From positions 1-44,308 of the forward strand of contig PKRC01000017.1 in NCBI GenBank assembly GCA_017577715.1: a stretch of 44,308 nt of DNA, given 5' to 3'. A program made the position numbers and the translations under genes. Positions 42,964 to 44,308 of this stretch are shown in pieces; position 1 is the stretch's first letter; every line of letters begins with the position of its first letter. Origin of the DNA: Clostridia bacterium. Lineage in GTDB: Bacteria; Bacillota; Clostridia; Caldicoprobacterales; Caldicoprobacteraceae. The notes under the pieces are model-generated. The model had not been told where the DNA came from and ran no database searches. It saw only the letters and a list, made by a program, of their open reading frames with translations.

Positions 42964-44308
42964 ATGAGTGAAGTCAGGACGCGGTTTGCTCCGAGCCCTA
43001 CGGGTTATATGCATATCGGTAACTTGAGAACGGCGCTTTATGCCTACCTGATTGCTAAGAGTCAAGGAGGAAAGTTTATATTGCGCATTGAGGATACGGA
43101 CCAGGAGAGATATGTAGAAGGAGCAATAGATGTGATATATAAGACCCTGAAGATTGTAGGGCTTGATTATGATGAAGGGCCTGATATCGGTGGACCTTAC
43201 GGCCCTTATATACAAAGCCAGCGTAAGGAGATCTATCAGCAATATGCAAAAGAGTTGATAGAGAGAGGGGGAGCATATTACTGTTTCTGTCCCAAAGAGA
43301 GGTTGGAAGCCCTAAGAGAGGAGTGCCAAAAGAGGGGGATTCCCTTTAAATACGATGGCCACTGTAAGAATCTCAGCAAGGAAGAAGTGGAGCAGAGGAT
43401 TAGAAACGGAGAAAAATATGTCATAAGGCAGAGGATACCATCAACAGGTACCACCTCATTTCATGATGAGGTGTTTGGCACCATAACGGTGGAAAACTCC
43501 ACTTTGGATGAAGGAGTGCTTATCAAATCGGACGGCATGCCGACATACAATTTTGCCAATGTAGTAGATGACAGCTTGATGAGAATAACCCATGTGGTTA
43601 GAGGAAGCGAATACCTTTCCTCTACTCCTAAATATAATCTTCTTTATCAGGCGTTTGGATGGAATATTCCAACCTATATCCATTTACCCCCTGTAATGAA
43701 GGAAGCCGGTAAGAAGCTCAGCAAGCGTGAAGGGGATGCCTCTTTTGAAGACTTCTACAACAAGGGGTATCTAGTAGAGGCCATAATAAACTACATTGCA
43801 TTATTGGGATGGAGCCCAGGAAATGATAGGGAATTTTTCACCCTAGAAGAGCTTAAGGAACATTTCTCCATAAAAGGGCTCAATAAATCCCCGGCTATCT
43901 TTGACGTAAATAAGCTGCGCTGGATGAATGGAGAATATATAAGGAAGAAGAGCCTGGAGGAATTTTGCCAGCTGGCCATGCCTTACTACAAAAAAGCAAT
44001 AAAGAGGCAGGACATCGATTTGATGAAGTTAAGCCGTTTGCTACAGACCCGTATAGAAATTTTAAACGACATAATAGAGAGCGTCGATTTTATAGATGAG
44101 CTTCCGGATTACGACGTCCAGATGTTTGTACACAAGAAGATGAAGACCAATCTGGAAAATTCTCTGGAGCACCTTAAGAAGAGCTATGAGGTACTGGAAA
44201 AGCTCGATAACTGGAACGAAGAAGAGATCCACAGGGCATTGATGGAACTGATACAGCAGTTGGGCGTCAAGAATGGCCAGGTACTGTGGCCCATACGTAC
44301 TGCTATAT
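42964..44308 (+). CDS. gltX: Glutamyl-tRNA synthetase (cut off by the right edge)
   Basis: The first 448 codons of a class I synthetase that charges tRNA-Glu. The N terminus VRTRFAPSPTGYMHIGNLRT carries the HIGH motif (HIGN), IEDTDQERY the glutamate site, and KKLSKREGD the KMSKS motif near residue 250. A Cys cluster YCFCP...HCKN may bind zinc. Usual length is about 480-500, so only the last part is missing. The ATG at 42964 is fixed by family alignment; it has no ribosome site nearby (see the leader). Whether it also mischarges tRNA-Gln cannot be told. Confidence 0.96.
   Translation, partial: MSEVRTRFAPSPTGYMHIGNLRTALYAYLIAKSQGGKFILRIEDTDQERYVEGAIDVIYKTLKIVGLDYDEGPDIGGPYGPYIQSQRKEIYQQYAKELIERGGAYYCFCPKERLEALREECQKRGIPFKYDGHCKNLSKEEVEQRIRNGEKYVIRQRIPSTGTTSFHDEVFGTITVENSTLDEGVLIKSDGMPTYNFANVVDDSLMRITHVVRGSEYLSSTPKYNLLYQAFGWNIPTYIHLPPVMKEAGKKLSKREGDASFEDFYNKGYLVEAIINYIALLGWSPGNDREFFTLEELKEHFSIKGLNKSPAIFDVNKLRWMNGEYIRKKSLEEFCQLAMPYYKKAIKRQDIDLMKLSRLLQTRIEILNDIIESVDFIDELPDYDVQMFVHKKMKTNLENSLEHLKKSYEVLEKLDNWNEEEIHRALMELIQQLGVKNGQVLWPIRTAI

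Noticed and set aside
1..44308. CRISPR arrays, insertion sequences, prophage genes, tRNA genes
   Set aside because: No regularly spaced repeats, transposase motifs, phage genes or tRNA cloverleaf sequences were found in reading both strands.

Overview
The window is a replication-origin region of a spore-forming, low-to-moderate GC Gram-positive bacterium of the Firmicutes, probably a (thermophilic?) member of the Clostridia. The evidence is the canonical order rsmG-mnmG-mnmE-jag-yidC-yidD-rnpA-rpmH / dnaA-dnaN-yaaA-recF-remB-gyrB-gyrA around DnaA-box clusters, together with sporulation-type genes (a Spo0E-like phosphatase, YyaC, two CotF-like coat proteins). The species cannot be named from the sequence alone.

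Left arm (1-17.8 kb). The window opens on the leader and promoters of an rRNA operon whose 16S gene lies just off the left edge. Then come an ECF sigma/anti-sigma pair, zwf, a Spo0E-like gene with its own promoter, DUF951 and MscS, a class I amidotransferase, a FieF-like metal exporter preceded by a Fur-type operator, and a MoxR/DUF58/DUF4129 operon. After a decayed DUF2935-like gene come an MFS exporter, a membrane-anchored TPR-like protein, a lipid kinase, a DUF4446 protein, a YkuS-like protein whose ribosome site sits in a terminator hairpin, yyaC, and an unknown anchored protein with CvpA.

Chromosome segregation and origin (17.8-36.4 kb). Two perfect parS sites separate cvpA from parB. 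The leftward parA-parB pair, noc, and the rsmG-mnmG-mnmE and jag-yidC-yidD-rnpA-rpmH groups follow. The origin is bipartite: a cluster of DnaA boxes upstream of dnaA, and a second cluster between dnaA and dnaN followed by a DnaA-trio-like tract and containing a perfect Spo0A box. Rightward lie dnaN, yaaA, recF, remB, gyrB and gyrA.

Right arm (36.4-44.3 kb). ilvE, a bidirectional terminator, two coat proteins, a LysM/G5 cell-wall protein with an uncharacterised C-terminal domain, an argS-murG pair, and gltX with a long structured leader; gltX runs off the right edge.

Most genes are conserved housekeeping genes. I see no phage, insertion sequence, CRISPR array or defence island, and no wholly new system. 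The points most worth a second look are regulatory: the origin architecture with its Spo0A box, the Fur operator on the metal exporter, and three leaders in which a hairpin contains or displaces the Shine-Dalgarno sequence (before the genes at 14802, 15931 and 42964).
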